A stretch of 64,000 bases of DNA from Natrialba aegyptia DSM 13077 (GCF_000337535.1 NZ_AOIP01000032.1:218896-282895), one strand, 5' to 3'; counted from the stretch's first letter, positions 1 through 8,177 are shown. The notes: generated by a model not told the origin, from the letters alone. Program-made: numbers and translations.

Positions 1-519
1 CTCGGCTTCGTCGGCGCAGGCGTCGGGGTCGGCCTCCTCCTCGGTGTGACAGTCGCAGTAGACGCGGACCTCGTCGCGGTACTTGCCGCCGAGCAACTGG
101 TAGGCCGGCACGTCGAGAATCTTCCCCGCGAGGTCGTGGAGCGCGACCTCGATTCCCGCGATTGCGGTCACGGTGACGCCGCCGATCGAGCCCTCGCCGG
201 ACATCTTCTGGACGAGGTGTTCCGTGAGTCGGTCAATGTCGAGCGGGTTCTCGCCCTGCAGGAACGGCGTCATGCGCTGGATCAGCTCTGGAACGCCCGC
301 CCCCCAGTACGCCTCACCGGTACCGACGGTCCCCGCGTCCGTGTAGATTCGCACGAGCGTCCACGGGAAATTGCCGTCGATCATCGTCGTCTGGATGTCC
401 GTGATCTCGACATCGCGGCCGCCCCCGCGTTCTCGTGTAACGCCCATCGTCTCCGCCGAGAGTTCGCGCATCGTGTACTCGGCGTTCGGGTCGTGAAGCT
501 GCGAGTAATCGATTCCCAT
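1..519 (-). CDS. gad: D-gluconate/D-xylonate-type dehydratase, N-terminal part (cut by window edge)
   Basis: Mandelate racemase/muconate lactonizing (enolase) superfamily dehydratase. It would dehydrate gluconate (or xylonate) to the 2-keto-3-deoxy acid in the cytoplasm. The ATG is at 519 and 173 codons are visible; the family is usually about 400 residues, so most of the catalytic barrel lies outside the window. The visible part is the capping domain plus the barrel entry, with recognisable stretches DGNFPWTLVRIYTDAG and QLLGGKYRDEVRVY. The gene follows gdh on the same strand 64 bases downstream, and kdgA lies further upstream, so all three pathway enzymes are together. The choice between gluconate and xylonate as substrate rests on the neighbours, not on residues seen here. 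Confidence 0.85.
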   Translation of the reverse strand, partial: MGIDYSQLHDPNAEYTMRELSAETMGVTRERGGGRDVEITDIQTTMIDGNFPWTLVRIYTDAGTVGTGEAYWGAGVPELIQRMTPFLQGENPLDIDRLTEHLVQKMSGEGSIGGVTVTAIAGIEVALHDLAGKILDVPAYQLLGGKYRDEVRVYCDCHTEEEADPDACADEAE

Positions 520-530
520 AGAAACCCCAC

Positions 531-547
531 TTACACCTATGGTAGTA
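531..547 (-). promoter_or_regulatory. TrmB-like operator before the dehydratase gene
   Basis: On the plus strand the site reads TTACACCTATGGTAGTA, that is TACAC-N7-AGTA. The reported Halobacterium TrmB site is TACT-N7/8-GAGTA, whose reverse complement is TACTC-N7/8-AGTA, so this copy has one mismatch. It sits 12 to 28 bases upstream of the ATG, where it would overlap the core promoter. It matches the site before gdh (1695-1711) at 13 of 17 positions. Function is inferred. Confidence 0.5.
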
Positions 548-583
548 ATTGTTTTGAATCCGTGGTGAGTTCACGAGTCTCAC

Positions 584-1663
584 TCAGAAGCCGCCCGCCG
601 GCGCGTCGAACTCGACCGCAGTTTTGACGACATCGTCGCCGTTCTTGAATGCTTCCGTGTACTCGCCGAGATCGTAGACGCCCGTCACGAGTTCGTCGGT
701 GAACCACGCGGGAAGTTGGGAGAGCGTGTCGATGGCGGCCTCGAAGTGGCCGCGGTGGGAGTTGACGGTGCCGAGGAGTGCCTTGTTGTGCAAGACGAGT
801 TCGCGGTGGAGGCGACCGCCGTCGACCTCGAACTCCCAGGGTTCGGGGACGCCGAGCAGGACGCCGACCCCGTTGGGTGCGAGCGCGTCGACCGTCTCGA
901 AGGCGTGTTTGGCGTGTCCGGTCGCCTCGTAGACCAGATCGACGGCTTCGTGGGCGTCCGGGATCTCCGAAACCGGCGTCTCGCGGGAGTCGACGTAGGT
1001 CGCGCCGAGATCCTCGACGAGTTCGACGGTCGGATGGGAGCGATCCCGCCGACCGAGACAGTAGGTGCGGTCGATGTCGAGGACCGATCCGAACATCGCG
1101 AGCGTGAGCAGTCCGAGCGGGCCGTTACCGAGGACGAGCGCCGTTTCGGGGTCCCAATCGAACGCGGAGCGAGACGCGACGGCGTGCTCGATCGCCTTCT
1201 CGGTGATGCTGATCGGTTCGACGAGAAAGCCGAGTTCGGCGAGTTCAGGCGGGATCGAAACGAGATACTCGGCGGGGCTAGTGAAGTATTCCGCCATGAA
1301 CCCGTGTGCACCCACGATCCCGCGCTCGAAGTACTCGTCCTCGGGTGCCATATCCGGCTCGCCTCGCTCGAAGAACTCGTTGGAGCGACCCGGCGGGCGG
1401 CGAACGGTCGGCACGACGAACTCGCCGGCGTCGAGGTCGGTGCCGTTTGGCTCTTCGACGACGCCGACGGCCTCGTGGCCGAGGACGAGTCGGTCAGCGC
1501 CCGCGGGCAGGTTTCCGTGATGGCCCGCGATTACTTCGTGGTCGGTCCCGTCGATCCCGACGCGAAGCGTGCGCACGAGCGCTTCTCCCGGTTCGGGTTC
1601 GGGACGGGGCCGCTCGACGAGCGAAGGCTCCCCAGCACCCGGTTCGACAGCGATCGCTTTCAT
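584..1663 (-). CDS. gdh: Glucose 1-dehydrogenase (zinc-dependent medium-chain dehydrogenase)
   Basis: Cytoplasmic NAD(P)-dependent oxidation of glucose to gluconolactone, the first step of the haloarchaeal semi-phosphorylative Entner-Doudoroff pathway. It is a full-length 359-residue protein. Asp38 stands where most relatives have a zinc-ligand Cys, a known feature of halophilic glucose dehydrogenases; His63-Glu64 follow in LVLGHE, and the Rossmann glycine motif is GNGPLG. The ATG at 1663 lies 28-37 bases from an AGGTAAATTT element, which fits leaderless transcription. The dehydratase gene follows 64 bases downstream and kdgA lies upstream on the same strand. The start is supported by both promoter spacing and the family N-terminus. 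Confidence 0.95.
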   Translation of the reverse strand: MKAIAVEPGAGEPSLVERPRPEPEPGEALVRTLRVGIDGTDHEVIAGHHGNLPAGADRLVLGHEAVGVVEEPNGTDLDAGEFVVPTVRRPPGRSNEFFERGEPDMAPEDEYFERGIVGAHGFMAEYFTSPAEYLVSIPPELAELGFLVEPISITEKAIEHAVASRSAFDWDPETALVLGNGPLGLLTLAMFGSVLDIDRTYCLGRRDRSHPTVELVEDLGATYVDSRETPVSEIPDAHEAVDLVYEATGHAKHAFETVDALAPNGVGVLLGVPEPWEFEVDGGRLHRELVLHNKALLGTVNSHRGHFEAAIDTLSQLPAWFTDELVTGVYDLGEYTEAFKNGDDVVKTAVEFDAPAGGF

Positions 1664-1690
1664 ACCCGGATCTGAGAACCGGCGAAATAA

Positions 1691-1713
1691 AAATTTACCT
1701 CTCTAGTAGTAAA
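1691..1713 (-). promoter_or_regulatory. gdh promoter with overlapping TrmB-like inverted repeat
   Basis: The minus-strand AGGTAAATTT (1691-1700) is the TATA/BRE element of gdh. Overlapping it, TTTAC (1694-1698) and GTAAA (1709-1713) form an inverted repeat, and 1695-1711 reads TTACCTCTCTAGTAGTA (TACCT-N7-AGTA), close to the TrmB consensus half-sites. The same AGGTAAATTT occurs before kdgA. A repressor bound here would block the promoter. Confidence 0.5.
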
Positions 1714-2167
1714 TCTCTGAATACGGGTCGGCCGTCGGCAGTACTTATAATATATTTTATAGTAATGGCCGAGCGAGTTCGCTTCAATCGTTTCCCAGCG
1801 ACGGCGAGTAACGGGCTGTGAGGCGCTCGTTCGGCCGAACTCGATCCGAGTTCGGTTGCTGCCCACACTACGTTTGGCAGTATATTCTGTATATCGTGAC
1901 TCTCACGATTCGTAACTGGTGTTCGAGACGGTCGGTGCATTCGGAATACGGTGGTTTTTCGTCATAGATCGGCACTACCTGCCAGGCAGCAGCGATTTTT
2001 GAATGGTGGTTCTAGACCATCAGTAACGAATGGGGGAACAGGTGGGATAACGACAGTCCAGGGAGGTGGCTAGTCGACGGGTTATCATCGAGTCGGAACG
2101 CGAACGGGAGACGAAACGGGTGACTCGAAGGGAGGAAAACGAGTTCAGAACGTCGGGGTCTCGACGG
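1714..2167. other. Intergenic region between gdh promoter and kdgA end
   Basis: No convincing gene. It holds an AT-rich quasi-palindrome at 1742-1764 (TACT, 15 bases, AGTA) of unknown role. The open frames on either strand lack haloarchaeal codon bias and homology-like features. An 18-codon frame at 1765 is too short to support. Confidence 0.5.
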
Positions 2168-2821
2168 TCAGTTGCCGCGGGCGTCCTCGACGGCGGCGAC
2201 GAACGATTCGGCGGTCGCTCGAACCTGATCCATATCGCCGCGGTCGATGGCGTCCGCGTCGAGAATCGCTCCGCCCGCGCCGACCGCAACCGCGCCGGCG
2301 TCGAAGAACTCGTCGACGTTGTCCGCCGAGACGCCGCCGGTCGGAATGATGTCGACGTCGCCGAGCGGGCCGCTGAGCGCGCTGATGTGTCCGGGACCGA
2401 CCGTCGAGGCGGGGAACATCTTGAGCACGTCTGCGCCGGCCTCCATCGCGGTGACGGCCTCGGTGGGCGTCATGACGCCCGGTGCGGAGAGGACGCCGTG
2501 GCGGTTACAGGTGCGAACGACCTCGGGGCTGGTGGAGGGCGAGACGACGAACGTCGCGCCGGCGTCGATCACGGACTGGGCGGTCGCGGCGTCGAGGACG
2601 GTTCCGGCACCGAGTATCGCGTCGGTGTCCGCGAGTTCGCGGTCGACGGCGGCGATCATCTCGGCGGCGCGGGTGCCGTCGGCCGTGATTTCGAGGGCCT
2701 CGACGCCGGCCTCGTAGAGCGCGCGCGAGACGGGAACGACTTGCTCCTCGTCGACGCCGCGAACGACGGCGATGACGCCGCTGTCGACGATTCGGTCTTT
2801 GATGGTTCGCGTGTCGGTCAT
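2168..2821 (-). CDS. kdgA: 2-keto-3-deoxy-6-phosphogluconate (KDPG) aldolase, bacterial Eda type
   Basis: Class I (Schiff-base) aldolase that splits KDPG to pyruvate and glyceraldehyde 3-phosphate, the last step of the pathway begun by gdh and the dehydratase. It has 217 residues, normal for Eda. Visible motifs are EALEIT (catalytic Glu), ILGAGTVLD, the Schiff-base lysine in LKMFPAS, and PTGGV at the phosphate-binding end. An open frame reaches 2863, but the ATG at 2821 has a clear GGAGG Shine-Dalgarno 7 bases before it and begins the family's usual N-terminus. The promoter element at 2916-2925 implies a 5' leader of about 70 bases, unlike the leaderless gdh. Confidence 0.93.
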   Translation of the reverse strand: MTDTRTIKDRIVDSGVIAVVRGVDEEQVVPVSRALYEAGVEALEITADGTRAAEMIAAVDRELADTDAILGAGTVLDAATAQSVIDAGATFVVSPSTSPEVVRTCNRHGVLSAPGVMTPTEAVTAMEAGADVLKMFPASTVGPGHISALSGPLGDVDIIPTGGVSADNVDEFFDAGAVAVGAGGAILDADAIDRGDMDQVRATAESFVAAVEDARGN

Positions 2822-2915
2822 CGGTTTCCTCCACGTGTGCGTGACGGATAGTTCCCACCGCATGGGTCGGCGTGGTTCGAAGGCATCGTCTCCGCGTTCT
2901 CCCGGGGACGCAAAG

Positions 2916-2925
2916 AAATTTACCT
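2916..2925 (-). promoter_or_regulatory. kdgA promoter element AGGTAAATTT
   Basis: This 10-base element is identical to the one 28-37 bases before gdh. Placed as a TATA/BRE box it predicts transcription starting near 2890. The insertion element begins just beyond it. Confidence 0.5.
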
Positions 2926-2962
2926 AAATCGAGGCGCTACTGCCCCTTCCTCAGCGAGCGTC

Positions 2963-3073
2963 ATCAGAACGCGACACGTTCTGATTGGCAGTCAGAAATC
3001 AACGATTTCTGACGACGCCCGAAGGCGCGAGCAGGGAGGGGATACAGCGTCCCCAGAAATCTTCGATTTCTGG
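2963..3073. repeat. Three related mini-hairpins at the left end of the element
   Basis: Perfect stems: ATCAGAACG/CGTTCTGAT (2963-2985, 5-base loop), GTCAGAAATC/GATTTCTGAC (2991-3013, 3-base loop) and CCAGAAATC/GATTTCTGG (3053-3073, 3-base loop). The shared core is CAGAA...TTCTG. Similar stems occur at 4471-4493 and 4501-4523 inside the right end. They could be single-stranded transposition signals or accumulated REP-like insertions. Confidence 0.7.
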
Positions 3074-3195
3074 TGTGCGAACGAGACTCGGAGCATCTCG
3101 TCAACGCCGCTCGTGTTTCTTGCACTGTTCTACAGCAGGCCCGCAGACCACCGCTATCAGTAGCTTTATGTTTCTACGTAGTCTAAACATTAGTG

Positions 3196-3345
3196 ATGGA
3201 TCGATACGAGGTCGAAGGACACGAAGTCCACGAAGCCGAAGTCAAACCAACCGGCAACGGCGCTCACGTGCTCGTTCCCAAGCGGTGGCGAGGTGCCACC
3301 GTCAAGGTCGTCCGCGTCACCGATCCGTCCGACGAAGACGAGTAG
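3196..3345 (+). CDS. DUF2080 family transposon-associated protein (49 aa)
   Basis: A small protein, MDRYEVEGHEVHEAEVK at the start and a DPSDEDE tail. It resembles the DUF2080 proteins that often precede tnpB in haloarchaeal IS200/IS605 elements; their role is unknown. The composition (VKPTGNGAHVLVPKRW) suggests a swapped-hairpin AbrB-like fold. The ATG at 3196 follows a TTTATG box near 3165-3170. Its stop is 3 bases before the tnpB ATG, so the two are probably co-transcribed. Confidence 0.85.
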   Translation: MDRYEVEGHEVHEAEVKPTGNGAHVLVPKRWRGATVKVVRVTDPSDEDE

Positions 3346-3348
3346 ACC

Positions 3349-4638
3349 ATGCGCTACAACTACAGGTATCGGCTCAACCCGACCGACGAACTCCACGAAC
3401 AGTTAGCGTGGACTGTCGATACCTGCAGACAGGTCTACAACCACTTTCTGCACCGACTCAACCGAGAGAACGGAACCTCGGCATACTCCGAGCAGTCAGT
3501 CCTTCCCGACCTCAAGAACTGGTGGACCGACCTCAACCAAGTCCACTCGAAAGTGCTGCAGAAAGTCGTACAGCGGCTGTACGACAACCGCTCAACACTG
3601 AAGGGCCGGAAGGACAACGGCTACCGCGTCGGCGAACTCAAGTGGAAGGCTCCGAAGGAATATCGCTCGATCACGTACAGTCAAACCGGCTTCGAACTCA
3701 ACAACACGAGTGGCCGTACTGTGCTTTCTCTTTCCAAAATCGGCGATATTCCGATAGTCTACCACCGCGACGTTCCCGACGACGCCACGATCAAAGAGGT
3801 CGTCGTCAAGCAGGAACCGACCGGCGAGTGGTTCGCCGTCCTTGGAATCGAAACCGAGGGCGATGCGCCACCGAAGCCCAAGAAACTCGAGGACTGTGTC
3901 GGGATCGACGTGGGTATCCTGAAGTACGCACATGACACCGACGGTACGGCTGTCGAACGTCCCGACCTGTCCGACGAACGCGAGCGGTTGGAACGCGAGC
4001 AACGCAAACTCTCGCACAAAGATCACGGATCAGCGAACTACCGCAAGCAACAGCGTGTCGTCGCCAAACGTCACGCCGATCTGAAGCGAAAGCGCAGGGA
4101 CTTCTTGCACAAGCTCTCGAACCACTACGCTCGGGAGTACGACCTCGTTGCGGTCGAAGACCTCGATGTGAAGGGTCTGATGGAACTCCCGTCGAACAGC
4201 CGCAACCGTGCCGGAGCGGCGTGGGGAACGTTCCTCCGAATGCTCGAGTACAAGTGCGAACGCGAAGGCACGCACTTCGTGGCCGTCGATCCGGCCGGAA
4301 CGACCAAAGAGTGTGCGGCCTGTGGCGTCGAGACGGACAAACCACTGTGGGTTCGCGAGCACTCCTGTCCCTCGTGCGGGTTCACGGCGGACAGGGACTG
4401 GAACGCGGCCTACAACATCTTGGTACGCGGTCTGAAGCAAGTAGGGACGGGCTGTCCCGAATCAACGTCCTCAGAATCGCTCTGCGATTCTGATGGGCTG
4501 CGAAAATCGCACTGTGATTTTCGAACGCCTGCGGAGACTGCGCTCCCTACGGAAACCACTTCGGTTCCTGCAAAGCGCGTCGTGGAAACAGGAAGCCCCA
4601 CTCTCAAGGAGCGAACGGCGTCAGCCGTGAGCGAGTAG
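3349..4638 (+). CDS. tnpB: TnpB RNA-guided nuclease of an IS200/IS605-type element
   Basis: OrfB/IS1341-type protein, 429 residues. TnpB proteins are compact RuvC nucleases guided by an RNA from the element's right end; they cut donor sites and favour retention of the element. All catalytic positions are intact: Asp187 (GIDVGI), Glu270 (VAVEDLDV) and Asp350 (RDWNAAYN), with a zinc finger formed by Cys322/Cys325 and Cys340/Cys343. The recognisable fold ends around NILVRGLKQVG (about residue 365). The remaining 60-odd residues are low in similarity to any fold and are encoded by hairpin-rich DNA that probably also specifies the guide RNA. There is no tnpA beside it, so mobility would need a transposase in trans. 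Confidence 0.93.
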   Translation: MRYNYRYRLNPTDELHEQLAWTVDTCRQVYNHFLHRLNRENGTSAYSEQSVLPDLKNWWTDLNQVHSKVLQKVVQRLYDNRSTLKGRKDNGYRVGELKWKAPKEYRSITYSQTGFELNNTSGRTVLSLSKIGDIPIVYHRDVPDDATIKEVVVKQEPTGEWFAVLGIETEGDAPPKPKKLEDCVGIDVGILKYAHDTDGTAVERPDLSDERERLEREQRKLSHKDHGSANYRKQQRVVAKRHADLKRKRRDFLHKLSNHYAREYDLVAVEDLDVKGLMELPSNSRNRAGAAWGTFLRMLEYKCEREGTHFVAVDPAGTTKECAACGVETDKPLWVREHSCPSCGFTADRDWNAAYNILVRGLKQVGTGCPESTSSESLCDSDGLRKSHCDFRTPAETALPTETTSVPAKRVVETGSPTLKERTASAVSE

Positions 4639-4655
4639 GGTGGGGAGGAAGTCAC
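4459..4655 (+). ncRNA. Candidate omega (guide) RNA of the tnpB element
   Basis: Inferred by analogy with characterised TnpB systems, in which the guide RNA overlaps the 3' end of tnpB and runs past the right end. The interval holds perfect stems at 4471-4493 (10 bp) and 4501-4523 (8 bp), and a conserved-looking terminal stretch around the tnpB stop. The boundaries are guesses. Confidence 0.35.
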
Positions 4656-4696
4656 TCACAGGTGACTCTATCGCTGAGACCGACGGCGGCTATTCT

Positions 4697-5773
4697 TCAG
4701 TGACTCGCGTCGGCGAGCGGCCGGAGCGTCACCGAGTCCGCCTCGAAGTCTTCGAGGAACGCGCCGGTGCCGCCGACGACGTACTGCGCGCCGTCGACAT
4801 CGATCGTGAACGAGTTCTCGATCGGCAGCGACGAGGTTACCGGGCGGACGAGGCTCTGTCGAACGTCGACGATCTCTCCCGAGAGGGTCGACGGGAGCGC
4901 GTCGTCCTCGTCGGCGACCGGTGCGCCAGTCACCGTCGCTTCGAGGTTCGTCTCCGTCGCCCGGTGCAGCGCGATCTGGAAGACCGCGTTGCGGAACCCG
5001 TCGTAGGTCTGCGGGAGGTCCCGGGGCGTCGTCACGTATCGTTCATCGGCGGTCGGCCAGTAGTTCGCCAGGAACGACCCCGCGAGCACCGGGACGAGCT
5101 GTTCTTGCGAGAGCGTGATGGCGCGCGTATCGCTCGTCGAACTCGTCAGCAGTTGGCTCGGCGCGAGCAGCCCGTGCTGTCGGTCGACCGTGAGCATCGT
5201 CGGGACGAGAGCGTCCCACGTCCGAACCGTACTCGCAGCGCCCGCGAGGGAAGCGATGTCCTGTTCGTCGTCGCCGGTTGCACCCAGTAGCAGGAGAACG
5301 AGGACGCCGCGGTCGACGGTCGCTTCGAGCGTCGAGCGGATCTGGGGGAGCACGTCGATCGGGAGCGAGAGCGTCACTTCTGTTTCGGCGCGGGCGAGCA
5401 ACTCTTCGAGTCGCTTGATGACCGTCTGGCGCGACTTGATGACCTCGAACTGTTCGCCGGAGCGCTCGGTCGCGGTGTAGCGTTCGCGCAGTTCGGGTTC
5501 GATCTCCTCGACGCTTTTCGTGAGTCGGTCGACGACCGTCTCGGGATCGACGGGCCGGATCACGGTCGGCACGGCGTGATCGTCGACCTCGACGAACCCG
5601 CGATCCTCGAGTTCTTCGCTGATGCTGTAGACGTAGCGCTTCGAGACGTCGGCGGCGTCGGCGATCGTACTCGCTTTCGACGCGCCGCGGTCGAGAACCG
5701 CGAGGTACGTGTCGATCTCCTTCTCGGAGAGACCGAACCGGTCGAGGAGGTCGGCGAGCCCGTCAGTATCCAT
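4697..5773 (-). CDS. trmB: TrmB family sugar-responsive transcriptional regulator
   Basis: A 358-residue protein with an N-terminal winged helix-turn-helix (about residues 10-65: GLSEKEIDTYLAVL, then SKRYVYSISEELEDRGFVEV), a coiled linker (about 80-115) and a long C-terminal TrmB-type sugar-binding domain. Family members bind sugars and control sugar uptake, glycolysis and gluconeogenesis. It is divergent from the glucoamylase gene and next to the ABC importer, and TrmB-like sites lie before gdh and the dehydratase. The likely regulon is therefore the whole 1-14.5 kb island. Orthology to Halobacterium TrmB is not proven, as these genomes carry several paralogues. Confidence 0.85.
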   Translation of the reverse strand: MDTDGLADLLDRFGLSEKEIDTYLAVLDRGASKASTIADAADVSKRYVYSISEELEDRGFVEVDDHAVPTVIRPVDPETVVDRLTKSVEEIEPELRERYTATERSGEQFEVIKSRQTVIKRLEELLARAETEVTLSLPIDVLPQIRSTLEATVDRGVLVLLLLGATGDDEQDIASLAGAASTVRTWDALVPTMLTVDRQHGLLAPSQLLTSSTSDTRAITLSQEQLVPVLAGSFLANYWPTADERYVTTPRDLPQTYDGFRNAVFQIALHRATETNLEATVTGAPVADEDDALPSTLSGEIVDVRQSLVRPVTSSLPIENSFTIDVDGAQYVVGGTGAFLEDFEADSVTLRPLADASH

Positions 5774-5930
5774 GAGTATTCAGTACGTCACGGATTGCGG
5801 TGGGGCGGCAAAAAGATTCGCGGTCACGCCGTCGTCGCGAGTCCCGCGACGCGCACACGGCCGGCTCTTAGAAAATAGGAATACATTTTACAACAAACTT
5901 TAACCAACGGGGCGCGTACGCCGGGACACG

Positions 5931-8081
5931 ATGAAACTCCACAGCGCCCTGAACGACGTCAAACGTTCGCAGGGAGAGAGTCGTCTCTTTCCCGGCGAGC
6001 GTCGGTCGACGACGGGCCGTTTCTCGGGTTTCGATGATAGGCTCGTCCACGTCGCGCCGGATGGCTCGCTCAGGGACTACTCCTATCCGCTCTCCGGGCT
6101 CGTCGGAATCGACCGGTCCCGATTTGGCATCGAACTTGACGACACCGTTTCCTGGCTCGATAGCGAGACGACCGCCACCCAGCGCTACGTAGATGAGACG
6201 GCGATCGTCGAGACGAGACACGATCTCGACGGTCGATCACTCACCCAGTACGACATCACCGTCGGCCGACTCCATCTCACTCACTTCTCGCTCGCCGGTG
6301 CCGACGAGCCCACCGGTGGAACCGACGCCGACAATACTGGTAACACAACCGACGGCACCATCGACGCCACACTCCACGCCTGCCTCGCGTTCGCACCGGA
6401 AGACCGGGCCAGCCGCGTCGGTCAACTCCGGCACGACGACGCCGTCGAAATCCACCACGACCGCGAACGCGACTACCTCGCTGCCTCGACCGAACTCGCG
6501 ATTTCTGGGCAGGTCCCCGCGTGTTTCACCGAACTGCTCGAGACCAGTCCGACACCCCTCCCCCGGACCGACGACGCCGGCCGCTACGAGGAGGACCGCC
6601 TCAGCCCGATCACGCTCGCCGAGATCGAACTCACGGGCGCAACGCCATCGACCACCGTCGCGACGCTTCTCACCGACTCGGACGACGGCTCGCGGACAGA
6701 CTCCCTCGATCGCGTCCGCGATGGTGCGAACGCGCACGCCACTCGCAGGGCGGTTCTCGACGCCGGCCGAACGCAGGCGGCAGAGGCCTTCGCCGGTGTT
6801 CTCGCGACGGCGTCCGATGAGGCGGCACCAGGCCTGGAACTGACGGACCCGGTCGTTGATCTCCGGGCACTCCGTCTGCTTCGAGCCCCGAACGGCCCGC
6901 GAATCGCCGGCCCCGAGTTCGATCCCTTCTTTCGTTACTCGGGCGGCTACGGCTACACCTGGTTCAGAGACGACGCCGAAATCGCGACCTTTCTGCTCGC
7001 CGCCGACCGTCGGGCTGAACTCGGGCTCGAGGACTGGCACCGCAAGAGCGCACACTTTTACGCGCAGACGCAACTCGACGACGGCACCTGGCCACACCGC
7101 GTCTGGCCACACAACGGCCGCCTCGCCCCCGGCTGGGCACACGGTCGCATCGAAGAGACCGACGAATCGACTGACTATCAGGCCGACCAGACCGCAAGCG
7201 TCGCCGCCTACCTCGCGACCTACCTTCGCGTCGTCGATAGCGACGACACGCAGGCTCGGCAGTCCCTCGTCGCCGCACTCGACGGCCTCGACGCCGCGCT
7301 CGGAGCCGACGGGCTCCCTACCCGAGTTCAGAACGCCTGGGAGAACATGACCGGCCGGTTCACCCACACCGCCGCAACCTATCTCGAAGCCTACGCCACG
7401 ATCGCACGAGCGCCGATCGCGGACCAGCACCGCGACCGCGCGCTGGCACGCGCCCGAACGGTCTACACGGCTCTTGACGACCTATGGATTCCCGACCAAG
7501 AACGGTACGCGCTCCGCCTCGACGACGGCGAACTCGACGCCCGACTCGACGGCAGCACCGTCGCACTGGCGGCGGCCCACCGCGAGTTCAACGCGCTCGA
7601 CGCTGGGCCGGAGGCGGGAACGGGCGTCGACGCCGACCGGCTCGATCGACTGGTGACACACCTCGAGGCGACTATCGACGGCCTCTATCGAGATCCGGAC
7701 GGGCCGATCGAAGGGCTCGCCCGGATCGAAGACGACCCGTGGCGCACCACCGACCAGTCGGCCCCTAAAATCTGGACGGTGACGACCGCCTGGGCGGCCC
7801 ACGCGGCCGCAACGCTCAGTTCGCTGCTGGCCGCACACGATCACGACGCGGCCGCCGGATTCGACGAGCGCGCACGCGAACTGCTCGAACTCGTCGCGCC
7901 CGGCGGCCCGCTTCGAGCGGCAACCGGCTATCTTCCCGAACAGTTCTTCGACGACGGAACCCCCGACAGCGCAACCCCGCTCGGCTGGCCCCACGCGTTG
8001 CGCCTCGCAACCGCGGCTGAACTCGCGGCCGACGAGTCAGAATTGATGGGCGGCGTCGATCACGCACCGCTGCAAGACTGA
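5931..8081 (+). CDS. Glycoside hydrolase family 15 (glucoamylase-like)
   Basis: A 716-residue protein with an N-terminal beta-sandwich domain (about 1-300) and a C-terminal (alpha/alpha)6 barrel. The barrel carries the GH15 hallmark around WFRDD (residues 344-348), followed by WPHRVWPHNG, a QADQTAS stretch and KIWTVTTAWAA. The expected reaction is release of glucose from the non-reducing ends of maltodextrins. No signal peptide is seen, so it is probably intracellular and acts on imported oligosaccharides. The ATG at 5931 lies about 30 bases after an AACTTTAACC box (5895-5904), a leaderless arrangement. It is divergent from trmB. The linkage specificity (alpha-1,4 or other) cannot be read from sequence. 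Confidence 0.88.
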   Translation: MKLHSALNDVKRSQGESRLFPGERRSTTGRFSGFDDRLVHVAPDGSLRDYSYPLSGLVGIDRSRFGIELDDTVSWLDSETTATQRYVDETAIVETRHDLDGRSLTQYDITVGRLHLTHFSLAGADEPTGGTDADNTGNTTDGTIDATLHACLAFAPEDRASRVGQLRHDDAVEIHHDRERDYLAASTELAISGQVPACFTELLETSPTPLPRTDDAGRYEEDRLSPITLAEIELTGATPSTTVATLLTDSDDGSRTDSLDRVRDGANAHATRRAVLDAGRTQAAEAFAGVLATASDEAAPGLELTDPVVDLRALRLLRAPNGPRIAGPEFDPFFRYSGGYGYTWFRDDAEIATFLLAADRRAELGLEDWHRKSAHFYAQTQLDDGTWPHRVWPHNGRLAPGWAHGRIEETDESTDYQADQTASVAAYLATYLRVVDSDDTQARQSLVAALDGLDAALGADGLPTRVQNAWENMTGRFTHTAATYLEAYATIARAPIADQHRDRALARARTVYTALDDLWIPDQERYALRLDDGELDARLDGSTVALAAAHREFNALDAGPEAGTGVDADRLDRLVTHLEATIDGLYRDPDGPIEGLARIEDDPWRTTDQSAPKIWTVTTAWAAHAAATLSSLLAAHDHDAAAGFDERARELLELVAPGGPLRAATGYLPEQFFDDGTPDSATPLGWPHALRLATAAELAADESELMGGVDHAPLQD

Positions 8082-8177
8082 ACTCAGAAACTCGTTTCAG
8101 TTCGCAGTCGCTCGTTCGACGACGCTGCTACCGCTCTCAAGAAGACGGCTGACCGCTCGAAAACCGTTGAGAGGGAT

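Larger units (their letters stand above)
2950..4667 (+). mobile_element. IS200/IS605-family (IS1341-type) element: DUF2080 gene plus tnpB
   Basis: A non-autonomous-looking element with no tnpA transposase. It comprises a hairpin-rich left end, a DUF2080 transposon-encoded gene, tnpB, and a right end downstream of the tnpB stop (gggtgggg at about 4638-4645, then an AGTCAC/GTGACT hairpin at 4650-4667). The exact ends are not determined here because this family has no terminal inverted repeats or target duplication; 2950 and 4667 are estimates. It sits between the kdgA promoter and the 3' end of trmB, splitting the sugar island. Confidence 0.75.

Noticed and set aside
716-1675. Long plus-strand open frame opposite gdh
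   Set aside because: Shadow of gdh caused by GC-rich codon bias; no motif or promoter.
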